Below are positions 9,697-20,443 of a stretch of DNA of 64,000 bases, piece by piece (positions within the stretch are counted from its first letter, which is position 1; every line of letters begins with the position of its first letter). The DNA comes from Nakamurella endophytica (GTDB taxonomy: Bacteria > Actinomycetota > Actinomycetes > Mycobacteriales > Nakamurellaceae). The position numbers and the translations under genes were made by a program. The notes beneath the pieces are model-generated. The model ran no database searches and had not been told where the DNA came from. It was given only the letters and a program-made list of their open reading frames with translations. The stretch is taken from NCBI RefSeq assembly GCF_014646215.1, contig NZ_BMNA01000001.1:38442-102441 (forward strand), given 5' to 3'.

Positions 9697-11135
9697 CGCT
9701 CGTCGTCCTCCGGCTCCAGGCCACGCCGGATCCGGTGCAGCGCCTTGCGCTCCGGCGCGCCGATCCGGTCGATCCGGTCGAGCCGCTGGTCGGTGCCGCG
9801 GCCGGTGCGGACCAGGTCGACGCCCGACGGCAGGGTCGGCTCCCAGTCGAACGTGACGTCACCGATGCGGATCGGGGCGCCGGGGGCGACGCCCAGCTGG
9901 ATCAGCCGGGCCTCGACGCCGAGCCGGGCCAGCCGGTCGGCCAGGTAGCCCACGGCCTCGTCGTTGTTCCAGTCGGTCTGCCGCACCCAGCGCTCGGGCC
10001 GGCTGCCGGTGACCAGGAAGCCGTCCGGGTCCTCGGGGTCGACGGTGACCTGGAAGCCGGAGTCGTCGACCGCCGCGGGGCGCAGCACGATCCGCTCCGC
10101 CCGCGGGGCCGGCCGGGATGCCCGGTCCGCGGCGACGGCCTCGGCCATCGCGTACCGCAAGGCGTCCAGCCCCTCGTGGGTGGCGGTGGAGACCTCGAAG
10201 ACCCGGTGGCCGGCCGCCTCCAGGTCGGGACGGACCATCTCGGCGAGGTCCCTGGCTTCCGGCACGTCGATCTTGTTCAGCACCACCAGGCGCGGCCGCT
10301 CGGCCAGGTCCCCGGGCAGTGACGGCAGGTACTGCGCGAGCTCGTGCTCGATGGCGGCGATGTCCGACGCCGGGTCGCGGTCGGGCTCGTAGGTCGCGCA
10401 GTCGACGACGTGCACCAGCACGGAGCAGCGCTCGACGTGCCGGAGGAACTCCAGGCCCAGGCCGCGCCCCTGGCTCGCGCCGGGGATGAGGCCGGGCACG
10501 TCCGCGACGGTGAACACCTGGTCCCCCACGGACACCACGCCGAGCACCGGCTCGAGCGTGGTGAACGGGTAGTCGGCGATCCGCGGGCGGGCCGCGGACA
10601 GCACCGAGACCAGCGACGACTTGCCGGCGCTGGGGAAGCCGATGAGGCCGACGTCGGCCATGGACTTGAGTTCCAGCGTGAGCTCGGCGGCCTCCCCCGG
10701 CTCGCCCAGCAGCGCGAAACCCGGCGCCTTGCGGCTGCGCGAGGCCAGCGCGGCGTTGCCCAGACCTCCGCGGCCGCCGCGGGCCGCGATCCAGCGCGTC
10801 CCGGGACCGACCAGGTCGGCGACCATCCGGCCGTCCTGGTCGAGCACCACGGTGCCCTCCGGGACCGACAGCTCGAGGTCGGCGCCGTTGGCGCCGTCCC
10901 GGTTGCCGCCCTGCCCGGGACGGCCGTTGCCCGCCTTGGCGTGCGGGCGGAAGTGGAAGTCCAGCAGCGTGTGCACGTCCCGGTCCACCACCAGGACGAC
11001 GTCGCCGCCGTTGCCGCCGTCACCGCCGTCGGGTCCGCCGAGCGGCTTGTACTTCTCGCGGTGGACGGACACGCAGCCGTGGCCACCGTCCCCGGCCTGC
11101 AGGTGCAGGACGGCACGGTCGACGAACCTGGCCAT
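9693..11135 (-). CDS. obgE: Obg family GTPase ObgE/CgtA
   Basis: A 480-residue essential GTPase acting in late 50S assembly and stress signalling. The N-terminal Obg fold is glycine-rich ([27 protein letters not shown]). The G domain has P-loop [22 protein letters not shown] (G3) and LNKIDV (G4). The C-terminal OCT domain (about residues 350-430) is the extension seen in Gram-positive Obg, followed by a charged tail. I chose the ATG at 11135 over a GTG nine bases earlier because a GGGAGG site is well spaced for it. It follows rpmA, as in most bacteria, with a hairpin in the gap. Confidence 0.97.
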   Translation of the reverse strand: MARFVDRAVLHLQAGDGGHGCVSVHREKYKPLGGPDGGDGGNGGDVVLVVDRDVHTLLDFHFRPHAKAGNGRPGQGGNRDGANGADLELSVPEGTVVLDQDGRMVADLVGPGTRWIAARGGRGGLGNAALASRSRKAPGFALLGEPGEAAELTLELKSMADVGLIGFPSAGKSSLVSVLSAARPRIADYPFTTLEPVLGVVSVGDQVFTVADVPGLIPGASQGRGLGLEFLRHVERCSVLVHVVDCATYEPDRDPASDIAAIEHELAQYLPSLPGDLAERPRLVVLNKIDVPEARDLAEMVRPDLEAAGHRVFEVSTATHEGLDALRYAMAEAVAADRASRPAPRAERIVLRPAAVDDSGFQVTVDPEDPDGFLVTGSRPERWVRQTDWNNDEAVGYLADRLARLGVEARLIQLGVAPGAPIRIGDVTFDWEPTLPSGVDLVRTGRGTDQRLDRIDRIGAPERKALHRIRRGLEPEDDER

Positions 11136-11197
11136 GTCGTGCACCTCCCTTCCGTACTGGTGTCACTGGAGTCGCCCGGGTCCCCTGCGGGAACGGA

Positions 11198-11235
11198 CGA
11201 GGGGCGGACCCGGACGTCGCCGGATCCGCCCCTCG
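11198..11235 (-). terminator. Stem-loop between rpmA and obgE
   Basis: An 11-bp perfect stem (cgaggggcgga at 11198-11208 with tccgcccctcg at 11225-11235) with further partial pairing inside sits just after rpmA and before obgE. No T-tract follows. It could attenuate read-through from the ribosomal protein genes into obgE. Confidence 0.5.
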
Positions 11236-11278
11236 TGAGGACCTGTGCGCTGCGGCCGGCCGACCGGCGGGCAGCCGG

Positions 11279-11575
11279 TCAGACCTGCGCCGGCTCCTCG
11301 GCCACGGCGACCGGCGCCGCGAGGACCTCGGCGACGATGTTGACCGTCTTGCGGCCACGCCGGGTGCCGAACTCGACCGCACCGGCGGTCAGCGCGAACA
11401 GCGTGTCGTCCTTGCCGCGGCCGACGCCCTCGCCCGGGTGGAACTTGGTGCCGCGCTGGCGGACCAGGATCTCGCCGGCGGAGACCAGCTGGCCGCCGAA
11501 CCGCTTGACGCCGAGCCGCTGCGCGTTCGAGTCACGACCGTTGCGCGAGCTGGACGCGCCCTTCTTGTGTGCCAT
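11279..11575 (-). CDS. rpmA: 50S ribosomal protein L27
   Basis: A 98-residue protein beginning [16 protein letters not shown], the conserved L27 N-terminus that reaches the peptidyl-transferase centre, with no cleavable N-terminal extension of the Firmicute type. [22 protein letters not shown] is the family core. A short Ala/Val/Pro-rich C-terminal tail follows. A GGGAGG site precedes the ATG. It follows rplU by 24 bases, so the two are co-transcribed as usual. Confidence 0.98.
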   Translation of the reverse strand: MAHKKGASSSRNGRDSNAQRLGVKRFGGQLVSAGEILVRQRGTKFHPGEGVGRGKDDTLFALTAGAVEFGTRRGRKTVNIVAEVLAAPVAVAEEPAQV

Positions 11576-11599
11576 GTCCGTGAGCCTCCCTGGCCGTGA

Positions 11600-11920
11600 T
11601 CAGCGGGTGGAACCGGTGGCGATACCGGTGACCCGGACGCGGGTGAGCGGCTGGCGGTGACCCTGCCGCTTGTGGTACCCGGTCTTGTTCTTGAACTTGT
11701 GGATGACGATCTTCGGGCCCTTGGTGTGGTCGACGACCTCACCGGACACCGTCACGGCCGCGAGCTCGGCGGCCGCCGTGGTGACCGTGGTCCCGTCCAC
11801 GACGAGCACCGCGGGAAACGCGACGGCGTCGCCGGGTGCACCCTCGAGCTTCTCGACCTCGATGACGTCACCCTCGGCGACCTTGTACTGCTTGCCGCCG
11901 GTCCTGACGATCGCGTACAT
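11600..11920 (-). CDS. rplU: 50S ribosomal protein L21
   Basis: A 106-residue protein, full length for L21: [18 protein letters not shown] at the N-terminus, and [21 protein letters not shown], the RNA-binding C-terminal loop. The ATG at 11920 has a GGAGAGG site. It heads a rplU-rpmA transcription unit with its own predicted promoter and a structured 5' leader of about 150 bases (separate entries), downstream of rne. Confidence 0.98.
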   Translation of the reverse strand: MYAIVRTGGKQYKVAEGDVIEVEKLEGAPGDAVAFPAVLVVDGTTVTTAAAELAAVTVSGEVVDHTKGPKIVIHKFKNKTGYHKRQGHRQPLTRVRVTGIATGSTR

Positions 11921-12043
11921 GCGGATCGCGCCTCTCCATCTGTCTGTCTGCTCTGTACCGGTGCCCGCCCACGGCGCTCGCCGGACCACCGGGGCCCGGC
12001 CCGCCGCGGGGCACCGAGGACAGGTGCACTGCGGACAATGCAA

Positions 12044-12066
12044 GGCCCGCTGACGTGCAGCGGGCC
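12044..12066 (-). promoter_or_regulatory. 9-bp hairpin at the 5' end of the predicted rplU leader
   Basis: Arms ggcccgctg and cagcgggcc (12044-12052 and 12058-12066) are perfectly complementary around a five-base loop. They sit within a base or two of the transcription start expected from the promoter at 12074-12102. Ribosomal protein leaders often carry autoregulatory structures. The alternative is a terminator for rne, although no T-tract follows. Confidence 0.45.
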
Positions 12067-12073
12067 ACCCACG

Positions 12074-12102
12074 ACTGTACCGCCCGGTGGGCCCGTCGCC
12101 AA
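12074..12102 (-). promoter_or_regulatory. Predicted sigma-70-type promoter of rplU-rpmA
   Basis: On the minus strand TTGGCG (12102-12097) and TACAGT (12079-12074) are separated by exactly 17 bases. Expected transcription starts near 12067, giving a leader of roughly 147 bases before the rplU ATG. Confidence 0.6.
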
Positions 12103-12126
12103 ACAGCGCCGGCGACGGCCCCGGGG

Positions 12127-15100
12127 TCAGCCCTCCGTGCCGACGGTGGCCCCGGCCGGACCCGCCGGGCGGGACGCCGCCCGCCGCCGGCGGCGCGGCG
12201 CCGCCTCCGCCGGCTCGGTGACCACGTGACCGGTCCCGGTGGCGATCGGCGGCAGGGTCACCACCGGTGCCGGCGAACCGTTCGCCGTACCGGCCGGCTC
12301 GGGTGCGCCCGCGGGTCGACCGGCGACCCGGCGCCCGCGGCGCCGGCCGGACCGCGGAGCGGACGCGTCGGGACCGTCCGCGTCCACGCCGGAGCCGTCG
12401 GCGTCCGCACGGAGATCCGCGGTGCGGGCTTCGGGGGCCGGCGCGGCAGCACCGTCCGGATCGCCGCCCGCCGGGGCGCCGTCGAGGTGGGCAGCGCCGG
12501 TGCCGGCCCCCCGGTCGGCCGCAGCGGTGTCGGTGCCCTGCTCCGCGGCGCCGGTGTCCGCGCCCCGCTCCGCGCCCCGTCCGGCGCGCCGGCGACGTCC
12601 GTCGGACCCGCCACGCGACCGCACGGGGCCGTCGCCGGCTCCGTCCCGACCGGCGGGCGCGTCCACCGCAGCGGACTCCTGAGCCGGCGTCCGGGATGTG
12701 GTCGTCGCGTCCAGCGCCGCCAGGACGGCCTGCACGGCGGCGGAGGCGTCCGACAGCGGACCACCGGTCTCCTCGACCGGAACGGTCCCGCCGTCCTCGT
12801 CGGCGGCGTCGCCGCCGACGGGCAGCAGCGCGACGGCCTCGAAGGCGACGACGCCCAGCGCGCCGCCGGCGTCGACGTCGGCGACGCCCGCCGCCACGGC
12901 CTCGGTCGCGTCGAGCAGCTCGCCCTCCACGACCTCGACGATCTCGCTGCCCAAACCGACGCCGACCGCGGCGGCGACCGCCGCGGCGTCCGTCCGGGGG
13001 GCGGTCTCACCGTGTCCGATGGCCGGCGGCCGGGGACCACGCGGGTCCGGCGGCCGCACCACCCGCACCGGCTCCTTGGCCGGCTCGCGCTCCGCGGCGG
13101 CCTCGCCCCCGCCGCGCCGGCGCCGGCCCCGACCGCCGCCCGACCGCTCGCCCTCGTCCGTGTCGGCCGACCCGGAGTGATCCACGGGCACGTCGTGCAG
13201 CACCAGGCCGCGCCCGCCGCAGTGCGGGCAGGGCTGGGAGAAGGCCTCGAGCAGGCCGGTGCCCATCTTCTTGCGCGTCATCTGGACCAGGCCCAGCGAG
13301 GTGACCTCCGCGACCTGGTGGCGGGTCCGGTCCCGGCCCAGGCACTCGGTCAGCCGGCGGAGCACCAGCTCGCGGTTGGACTCCAGCACCATGTCGATGA
13401 AGTCGATGACGATGATGCCGCCGACGTCCCGCAGCCGGAGCTGCCGGACGATCTCCTCGGCGGCCTCCAGGTTGTTTCGGGTGACCGTCTCCTCGAGGTT
13501 GCCCCCGGAGCCGGTGTACTTACCGGTGTTCACGTCGACGACCGTCATGGCCTCGGTGCGGTCGATGACCAGCGAGCCGCCGGACGGCAGGTGCACCTTG
13601 CGCTCCAGCGCCTTGGCGATCTGCTCGTCGATGCGGTACGCCGAGAAGACGTCGGCCGAGCCGCTGCTCTCGTAGCGCGACACCCGGTCGGCCAGCTCCG
13701 GCGCGACCGCGGACACGTAGTCCGACACCGCCCGGTAGGCGTCCTCGCCGTCCAGCACCAGCCGCGAGATGTCCGAGTTGAACAGGTCACGGACCACCTT
13801 GATCAAGGTGTCCGGCTCGCTGGACAGCTGCACCGGCGCGGTCGTGCGCTGCTCGGCCCGGGCCGAGATGTCCGCCCAGGCCGCCTTCAGCCGCTCGACG
13901 TCGCGGGACAGTTCCTCCTCGGACACCCCCTCGGCGGCGGTGCGGATGATCACCCCGGCGTCCTCCGGGACGATCCGGTCGAGGATCGACTTCAGCCGCT
14001 TGCGCTCGGTGTCCGGCAGCTTGCGGCTGATGCCGGTCGCGCCACCGCCCGGCACGTACACCAGGAACCGGCCCGGCAGCGAGATCTGGGTGGTGAGCCG
14101 GGCGCCCTTGTGTCCGACCGGGTCCTTGGAGACCTGGACCAGCAGGGTGTCGCCGCTGCTCAGCGCGGTCTCGATGCGGCGGGCCTTGCCGGCCAGCCCG
14201 GCAGCGTCCCAGTTGACCTCGCCGGCGTAGAGCACGGCGTTGCGGCCGCGCCCGATGTCGACGAACGCCGCCTCCATCGAGGGCAGCACGTTCTGCACCC
14301 GGCCGAGGTAGATGTTGCCCATCAGCGACTCGGAGCCGGCGCGCGAGACGAAGTGCTCGACGAGGATGCCGTCCTCCAGCAGCGCCACCTGCGCCAGGTC
14401 GCCGCGCTGGCGCACCGCCATGACGCGCTCCACGGCCTCGCGCCGGGCCAGGAACTCCGCCTCGGTGAGGATCTGCGGCCGGCGCCGGGAGTCCCGGGTG
14501 TCCCGGCGGCGCTGGCGCTTGGCCTCGAGCCGGGTCGAGCCGCGGACGCCCTGCACCTCGCCGGCCGCGCTGGACGGTCGGCTGGCCCGGACGTGCACGA
14601 CGGTGTCGTCCGGGTCGTCCTCGCGGGCGCCCTCGCCGGACTCGCCGGCGTCCGACCCGCCGCGACGGCGCCGCCGGCGCCGCCGGCGACCGCCCGACTC
14701 CTCGGCGGCGTCCTCCGCCTCCGCGGTCTCCCCGGAGTCCTCGCCCGCCGCCCCCTCGGGGTCGGCAGTCGCGTCGGTGCCGGCGTCCGCGGCGCCATCC
14801 GTGGTGGCGGCCCGGTCGCCCGAGGCGGCCTCCGCGGCCGGGTCGTCCGTCCCGCCGGCCGGCGTCGTCGAGTCCGCGGTGTCGGTCTCCGCCTCGGTCT
14901 CGTCGCCGGCGCGACCTCGGCCACGGCGACCCCGCCGCCGGCGGCGGCGGCCGCCCGAGCCCTGCTCGGTGTCGTCCTCGCCCAGTTCGGCGGCCGACGT
15001 CCCGGCGGCCGGGTCATCGTCGGCGGCGGCCGCGGACGCCGTGGTCGCGGCGTCGCCGGACTCCGGCGTGCCCTCGAGGGCTCCGACCGGGGCGGGCGTG

Positions 15101-15795
15101 GCCGCCTCGCCCGGCTGGCCCTGCGGCGCCGCGTCGCCGCCGCCACGCCGCCGGGAACGCCGGCGGCCCTGGCCGGAAGCCGCCGCGCCCTCGGACGGGG
15201 TCGGCTCGCCGGCGGTCGGGCCCTCGGCGGGCTGCTCGGCAGCGGGGTGCTCGGCGGCGGGCTGCTCGGCGGCGGTCGGCACCTCGGCGGCGGACTCATC
15301 GGCGCCGGACCGATCGGCGACCGGGGCGTTGTCGACGTCGCCGAGAGCCGGCTGGTCGGCGTCCTTGCGTGTCCGCCGACCCCGGCGCCGGGCGGCCGGC
15401 ACCTCGGCCGGCGGCAGGAACAGCGGCGACACCGCCTCGCCGGGGAGCGTCGACGTCCCGCTGTCGGCGGGGACGCCCTCGGGCTGGGTGGTGGACAGCG
15501 GGGGCTGCTGACCCTCCTCGCCGGCGTCCGCGGGCGACGTCTGGCCGAGGTCGACCTCGGCGGCAGGGTCGCCGGCCGGGGCGCCGAGCAGGGCGGTCAG
15601 CACCTGCGTCGCCCCCTCGGCGGGGACCGACGACGAGGCGGACGCGGCCGGAATGCCGAGCTCGGCCAGCCGTGCCAGCACCTGCTTGGACGTGGTCCCG
15701 GCCCGGCGGGCCAGCTCGTGCACCCGGGTGCGGGCCGGCAGGTCTGCCAGCGCGGTCTCGAGGGTGTGCACGTCGGTCGGTGGGGTTGCGCTCAC
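12127..15795 (-). CDS. rne: Ribonuclease E/G family endoribonuclease with disordered arms and IF2N-like N-terminus
   Basis: A 1222-residue protein. Residues about 5-45 ([20 protein letters not shown]) resemble the IF2 N-terminal domain. A long acidic/Ala-Pro-rich arm with arginine clusters ([24 protein letters not shown]) follows. The catalytic core starts near residue 450 with an S1 domain ([22 protein letters not shown]), the 5'-sensor, the DNase I-like domain ([22 protein letters not shown]) and the CPHCGGRG zinc link. A second disordered arm with arginine-rich patches closes the protein. The enzyme cuts single-stranded AU-rich RNA in mRNA decay and rRNA maturation. The GTG at 15795 has AGGAGAGG upstream. 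Linker repeats ([14 protein letters not shown]) show local duplication. The core is certain; the exact N-terminus is less so. Confidence 0.94.
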   Translation of the reverse strand: MSATPPTDVHTLETALADLPARTRVHELARRAGTTSKQVLARLAELGIPAASASSSVPAEGATQVLTALLGAPAGDPAAEVDLGQTSPADAGEEGQQPPLSTTQPEGVPADSGTSTLPGEAVSPLFLPPAEVPAARRRGRRTRKDADQPALGDVDNAPVADRSGADESAAEVPTAAEQPAAEHPAAEQPAEGPTAGEPTPSEGAAASGQGRRRSRRRGGGDAAPQGQPGEAATPAPVGALEGTPESGDAATTASAAAADDDPAAGTSAAELGEDDTEQGSGGRRRRRRGRRGRGRAGDETEAETDTADSTTPAGGTDDPAAEAASGDRAATTDGAADAGTDATADPEGAAGEDSGETAEAEDAAEESGGRRRRRRRRRGGSDAGESGEGAREDDPDDTVVHVRASRPSSAAGEVQGVRGSTRLEAKRQRRRDTRDSRRRPQILTEAEFLARREAVERVMAVRQRGDLAQVALLEDGILVEHFVSRAGSESLMGNIYLGRVQNVLPSMEAAFVDIGRGRNAVLYAGEVNWDAAGLAGKARRIETALSSGDTLLVQVSKDPVGHKGARLTTQISLPGRFLVYVPGGGATGISRKLPDTERKRLKSILDRIVPEDAGVIIRTAAEGVSEEELSRDVERLKAAWADISARAEQRTTAPVQLSSEPDTLIKVVRDLFNSDISRLVLDGEDAYRAVSDYVSAVAPELADRVSRYESSGSADVFSAYRIDEQIAKALERKVHLPSGGSLVIDRTEAMTVVDVNTGKYTGSGGNLEETVTRNNLEAAEEIVRQLRLRDVGGIIVIDFIDMVLESNRELVLRRLTECLGRDRTRHQVAEVTSLGLVQMTRKKMGTGLLEAFSQPCPHCGGRGLVLHDVPVDHSGSADTDEGERSGGGRGRRRRGGGEAAAEREPAKEPVRVVRPPDPRGPRPPAIGHGETAPRTDAAAVAAAVGVGLGSEIVEVVEGELLDATEAVAAGVADVDAGGALGVVAFEAVALLPVGGDAADEDGGTVPVEETGGPLSDASAAVQAVLAALDATTTSRTPAQESAAVDAPAGRDGAGDGPVRSRGGSDGRRRRAGRGAERGADTGAAEQGTDTAAADRGAGTGAAHLDGAPAGGDPDGAAAPAPEARTADLRADADGSGVDADGPDASAPRSGRRRGRRVAGRPAGAPEPAGTANGSPAPVVTLPPIATGTGHVVTEPAEAAPRRRRRAASRPAGPAGATVGTEG

Positions 15796-15861
15796 CGCAA
15801 GTCCTCTCCTGCCGGTCCCGGGCGCGTGTGAACGCGGCCGCACAGGAACGGCGAACATGTG

Positions 15862-15879
15862 GGGGGCGTCTCCGCCCCC
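15862..15879 (-). promoter_or_regulatory. Hairpin in the 5' region of rne
   Basis: A 7-bp perfect stem (gggggcg with cgccccc, four-base loop) lies about 67 bases before the rne start on the transcribed strand. Rne mRNAs in other bacteria carry autoregulatory 5' structures, but the link here is only positional. The rest of the 263-base gap (15796-16058) shows nothing else I recognise. Confidence 0.25.
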
Positions 15880-16058
15880 GTGAAGTCTGCAAGGTCCGGC
15901 CCAGCCGTCGCGATGCCGTCCGCCGGCGCCGATGTCCCACTCACCGGGCGGCGGTCCGATCGACGCGGATCAGGGCCGGGTCCGGCCGGGCCGTGACGCC
16001 CGACGGACCTCCTCCACTATCGCACACCACCGGATCACGGCCCGTGACCGGCGCTGGC

Positions 16059-16886
16059 TCAGCGGAGCAGCAGTCGCTCCAGCCGGCGCGCGGTCACCGC
16101 CAGCCCGACCACCGCCATGGCCACGAAGTAGAGGCCGTGCAGCAGCAGCGCGGGACCGCCGACCCCCAGGCACAGCCCGCGCATGAGCTCGATGCCGTGG
16201 AACAGCGGCAGGCACTCGACCAACAGCTGGACCGGTCGCGGATAGGTGCCCAGGGGGTAGAAGGTCGTCGAGAACAGGAACATCGGCAGGATGGCCGTCT
16301 GGATCCACTCCAGGTGCTGGAAGGTCTTGACGTACGAGGTCACGGCCATGCCCACGGCCGCGAAGCCGAGCGCGATGAGCAGCGCGACCGGCACGGCCAG
16401 CAGGGCCCACCACGACGCGACCAGGCCCATGGCCAGCATCACCACGACGAACCCGACGGAGTAGAGCCCGCCCCGGATCAACGACCAGGTGATCTCGCCC
16501 AGCGCGACGTCGACCGGCCCGAGCGAGGTCGCCAGCATGGCGTCGTACAGCTTGGCGAACCGCATCTTGAAGAACACGTTCGTCGTCGCGTCGTAGATGG
16601 CGCCGTTCATGGCGGACGTCGCCAGCAGGCCGGGGGCGATGTACGCGGCGTACGTCACCGGGCCGGCGGCGGTCTCGACGCTGCCGACCAGCGAGCCGAG
16701 ACCCTGCCCGAGGGCGAGCAGGTAGAACACCGGCTCGAAGAACCCGGACAGGATCACCATCCAGGACCGGCGGTACACCCGCAGCGACCGCTCCAGCAGC
16801 ACCCGGGAACGGCGGGCGTACAGGTGGAACGGCAGGATCCGCAGCACCAGCGGCGCCGGCGGCCGGAGGCCGGTGGGCACGGTCAC
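16059..16886 (-). CDS. ABC-2 type exporter, second permease
   Basis: A 275-residue integral membrane protein of the ABC-2 (DrrB/NodJ-like) family with six predicted helices. It carries the signature AAYIAPGLLATSAMNGAIYDATTNVFFKMRFAKLYDAMLATSLGP and a C-terminal region with LFSTTFYPLGTYP. It pairs with the preceding permease gene: the two share the family layout but differ clearly in sequence, so the exporter may be a heterodimer. The GTG start overlaps the upstream stop (GTGA at 16883-16886). The transported substrate is unknown. Confidence 0.9.
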   Translation of the reverse strand: MTVPTGLRPPAPLVLRILPFHLYARRSRVLLERSLRVYRRSWMVILSGFFEPVFYLLALGQGLGSLVGSVETAAGPVTYAAYIAPGLLATSAMNGAIYDATTNVFFKMRFAKLYDAMLATSLGPVDVALGEITWSLIRGGLYSVGFVVVMLAMGLVASWWALLAVPVALLIALGFAAVGMAVTSYVKTFQHLEWIQTAILPMFLFSTTFYPLGTYPRPVQLLVECLPLFHGIELMRGLCLGVGGPALLLHGLYFVAMAVVGLAVTARRLERLLLR

Positions 16887-17712
16887 CGCAGCAACCTCCG
16901 GTCGAACCCGCGGCGCGCGACGGCGACACCGGTGCCGAGCAGCGCCAGCAGCACCACCGCGTGCAGCAGCAGCCGGGCGGCCGGCACCCCGGCGGCGCCG
17001 CCGAGTGCGGCGGTCCTGGCCAGCTCGTTGCCGTGCCACAGCGGGGAGACCCAGGCGACCCAGCGCAGGGCCGCCGGGATCCGGTCGACGGGGAAGAACG
17101 AGCCGGAGAACAAGGTCATCGGGACGATGACGAACCGGAAGAGCACGTTGAAGACGCCGCCCTCGGACGTCAGCACCGAGTCCAGCGCGAGGATCCAGGC
17201 GGCGCAGCCGCAGGCGGTCAGCGTGCCGGACACGACCATCAGCGGTCCCCACCCGCCGCCGGCCGCACCGAACGCCAGCAGCACCAGGTAGTAGAGGACG
17301 GCTCCGGTGACCACCCGCAACGCGACGAACAGCAGCTGGCCGTCGGCGATCTGCCGGGGCGAGACCGGGGTCGCCGAGATCCCCAGGAACACCCGGGTCC
17401 ACTTGAAGCGCGAGTAGGCCGGGTACGCGGACTCCCCCACCCCGACCTGCAGCGCCGCCGCGGTGAGCAGCGCCGGGGCGATGTAGTCGAGGTAGCCGAC
17501 CCCGCCCAGCGCGCCACCGCCGGACCCGCGGTCGACCAGCGCCCCCAGCCCGAGGCCGAGCGCGAGCAGGTACAGCAGCGGTGCGCCGACCGCCTCGGAC
17601 AGGCTGGAGACCAGGTAGCGCCGCCAGCCGAGCACCAGGTACTCGACGACGGCCCGGGTGCCCCCGGGCCAGCGGGACGCCGCGGTCGCGGGCGAGGTGT
17701 CGTGGACGGTCA

Positions 17713-17713
<1 letters not shown>
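16883..17713 (-). CDS. ABC-2 type exporter, first permease
   Basis: A 276-residue membrane protein of the ABC-2 permease family. Typical segments are DYIAPALLTAAALQVGVGESAYPAYSRFKWTRVFLGISATPVSP and LFSGSFFPVDRIPAALRWVAWVSPLWHGNELAR. The ATG shares one base with the stop of the ATPase gene (TGATG), so the ATPase and both permeases form one translationally coupled unit. The likely role is ATP-driven export of a lipid, glycan precursor or drug; the sequence does not say which. Confidence 0.9.
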
Positions 17714-18702
<989 letters not shown>

Positions 18703-18710
18703 GAGGCCGG

Positions 18711-18716
18711 ACGGTA
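18711..18716 (-). promoter_or_regulatory. Putative -10 element of the ABC exporter operon
   Basis: TACCGT on the minus strand lies eight bases before the GTG start of the ATPase gene with no ribosome site between. No clear -35 is visible. Confidence 0.4.
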
Positions 18717-18818
18717 CCCCGGGGCACCGACAGCGGACCCCCGGGTTTCGCCGCCGGCGACGGCCGCCCGTGGCCGGGGACACGCACGTCGCAGCCGGTC
18801 GCGGAGAGAAGCCGCCCG

Positions 18819-18981
18819 TACAGTGGGCGTCAAGGATCACCCGAAAGGACGCGGAGGACGGGGCACCCCGGGCGGGGTCCCGGACGTCTAGGCAGCAGAC
18901 CGCCACCGCGTCCCGCGGTGGGTGGCGACCACGGCGACAGGCCGGTGCCCGGGTGGCGCCGGGACGGCGGGAGGTACGGAC
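18819..18981 (+). promoter_or_regulatory. Promoter-like element and structured 5' leader of the small LASTG protein gene
   Basis: TACAGT at 18819-18824 is a good -10 element. The roughly 150 bases that follow are rich in complementary segments; for example ccaccgcg with cgcggtgg at about 18904-18921 can form a long stem. The stretch near 18830-18850 (caaggatcacccgaaagg) weakly recalls cyclic-dinucleotide riboswitch motifs, but conserved core positions are not convincing. The leader ends at a GGGAGGT ribosome site. Confidence 0.35.
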
Positions 18982-19260
18982 GTGCGGAGGCTGAGAGCGG
19001 GCGTCGCAGCCGCGCTCGCCGTCCTCGCCGCGTTCGTCACCCTCCTGCTGTGCGCACCGGCGGCCGTCGCCGGAGGTACCGAGACCGTGACGCCGTCCGG
19101 GTCCGGTCACCCGCACCACCCCGGCCCGCCCGTCGCGCTGGCCAGCACCGGCCTCGACATCACCGTGCCGGTCGTCGTCGGGCTGTCCACGCTGGTGGCC
19201 GGGCTGGTCCTGGTCGCCTGGGCGTTCCTGCGCCGGACGCCGGCGCACCACCGGCACTGA
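18982..19260 (+). CDS. Small secreted protein with sortase-E-like LASTG anchor
   Basis: A 92-residue protein. Residues 1-30 form a signal peptide (basic start, hydrophobic core, AVA cleavage site). About 22 mature residues follow (Gly/Thr/Ser, then HPHH). LASTG at 53-57 fits the LAxTG motif of class E sortases. A membrane helix (residues 59-84) and a short basic tail with Arg and His complete a cell-wall sorting signal. The exposed part is thus only about 25 residues, very short for a surface protein. The GTG at 18982 has GGGAGGT upstream; an ATG 60 bases earlier would add a proline/glycine-rich stretch ahead of the signal peptide and is less likely. It is divergent from the ABC exporter. No sortase gene lies in the window. 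Function unknown. Confidence 0.7.
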   Translation: MRRLRAGVAAALAVLAAFVTLLLCAPAAVAGGTETVTPSGSGHPHHPGPPVALASTGLDITVPVVVGLSTLVAGLVLVAWAFLRRTPAHHRH

Positions 19261-19294
19261 CGGCCGCCGGACGCCCGCGCCCGGCGAGCCGGCG

Positions 19295-19900
19295 TCAGTC
19301 CCGCCGCACCGACCGGTCGAACCAGATCTCGTCGCGGTCGTCCCCGGGCGCCACCCGGACGGCGCCGGGAGCCCGGCCCCACTCGGTGAAACCGGCGGCT
19401 TCGTAGAACCCCTCCAGACCCTCGCCGCCGCGGGCGGAGAGCGTGACCCGCTCGATCCCACGCTCGGTCGCCAGGTCGAGCAGCCCGTCCAGCAGCCGGC
19501 GTCCCAGCCCGCGGTGCTGGTGATCCGGGTCGATCATCAGCATCCGCAGCACCGCGGTGTGCGCGGTGACCCCGGAGCCCGGCACCAGCAGGCCGAATCC
19601 GACCAGCGTGCGGTTCTGGAGCAGCACCAGGGACTCGGCCGCGCCCTGGCGGAGCTGCTCGACGACGGGCGCCGCGGCCCGCGCCACCTCGGGGCGCTCG
19701 ACGGTGGCGACGAAGCCGACCGGGCCGCCGGCCCGGGAGACCCGCAGCCACAGCGTCACCAGCGCGACGGCGAACGCGTGGTCGGCCGCCAGCCGGCCGT
19801 GCGGGCCGACCCGGCGCAGCTCGGGGTCGCCACCCGGCGACGTCCTGGCCGCCGCAGCGGAGGCGTCCAGCGGCGCGGCGCCGTCGACGGGCCCGGTCAC
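19295..19900 (-). CDS. GNAT family N-acetyltransferase
   Basis: A 201-residue acetyltransferase. Motif A (LMIDPDHQHRGLGRRLLDGLL, about residues 120-142) is the acetyl-CoA pyrophosphate loop, followed by ERVTLSARGGEGLEGFYEAAGF, the motif B region of the GNAT fold. The first 45 residues are low-complexity and probably disordered. The substrate is not predictable. The GTG at 19900 is assigned as start; a later start is possible. It lies 55 bases downstream of ndk and may share its transcript. Confidence 0.82.
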   Translation of the reverse strand: MTGPVDGAAPLDASAAAARTSPGGDPELRRVGPHGRLAADHAFAVALVTLWLRVSRAGGPVGFVATVERPEVARAAAPVVEQLRQGAAESLVLLQNRTLVGFGLLVPGSGVTAHTAVLRMLMIDPDHQHRGLGRRLLDGLLDLATERGIERVTLSARGGEGLEGFYEAAGFTEWGRAPGAVRVAPGDDRDEIWFDRSVRRD

Positions 19901-19955
19901 CGGACGTCCCGGGGCGGGGCCACGGCCAGCGCCGGGCCGACGCCGCCGGCCGCGG

Positions 19956-20381
19956 TCAGGACTCCGGGAACCACAGCGCGATCTCCCGGGCCGCGGACTC
20001 CGGGGAGTCCGAGCCGTGCACCAGGTTGAACTGGGTGATGAGCCCGAAGTCGCCTCGGATGGACCCGGGGGTGGCCTTGTCCACGGGGTCCGTGCCGCCG
20101 GCCAGCTGGCGGAAGGCGGGGATCGCCCGGTCGCCCTCGACGACGGCCGCCACCAGCGGCCCCGAGGTGATGAACTCCAGCAGCGACGGGAAGAAGCCCT
20201 TGCCCTCGTGCTCGGCGTAGTGCGCGCGGGCCGTCGCGTCGTCCACGGTGCGCAGCTCGAGGCGCGCCAGCCGCAGGCCCTTCCGCTCGATGCGCCGCAG
20301 GATCTCCCCCACCAGGCCGCGCTGCACCCCGTCCGGCTTGATGAGCACGAGCGTGCGTTCGGCCTGGCTGTCTGCGGACAC
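19956..20381 (-). CDS. ndk: Nucleoside diphosphate kinase
   Basis: A 141-residue enzyme, normal length for Ndk, moving the gamma phosphate of ATP to other nucleoside diphosphates. The N-terminus [18 protein letters not shown] is conserved. The catalytic histidine lies in [12 protein letters not shown] near the C-terminus, as the NxxHGSDS signature. The GTG at 20381 has an AGAGGT site. The order valS-folC-DUF4233-ndk is a conserved actinobacterial cluster. Confidence 0.98.
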   Translation of the reverse strand: MSADSQAERTLVLIKPDGVQRGLVGEILRRIERKGLRLARLELRTVDDATARAHYAEHEGKGFFPSLLEFITSGPLVAAVVEGDRAIPAFRQLAGGTDPVDKATPGSIRGDFGLITQFNLVHGSDSPESAAREIALWFPES

Positions 20382-20443
20382 GGCGGACCTCTCTGGTCGG
20401 TGGCTGGACGGCCGCCGGGACGCGGGCCCGACGGGCCGGCGCG

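Noticed and set aside
18830..18875. Cyclic di-GMP or cyclic di-AMP riboswitch
   Set aside because: Only a few short motifs resemble the consensus; key conserved positions and the expected pairing could not be matched by eye, so it is kept only as an unresolved structured leader.
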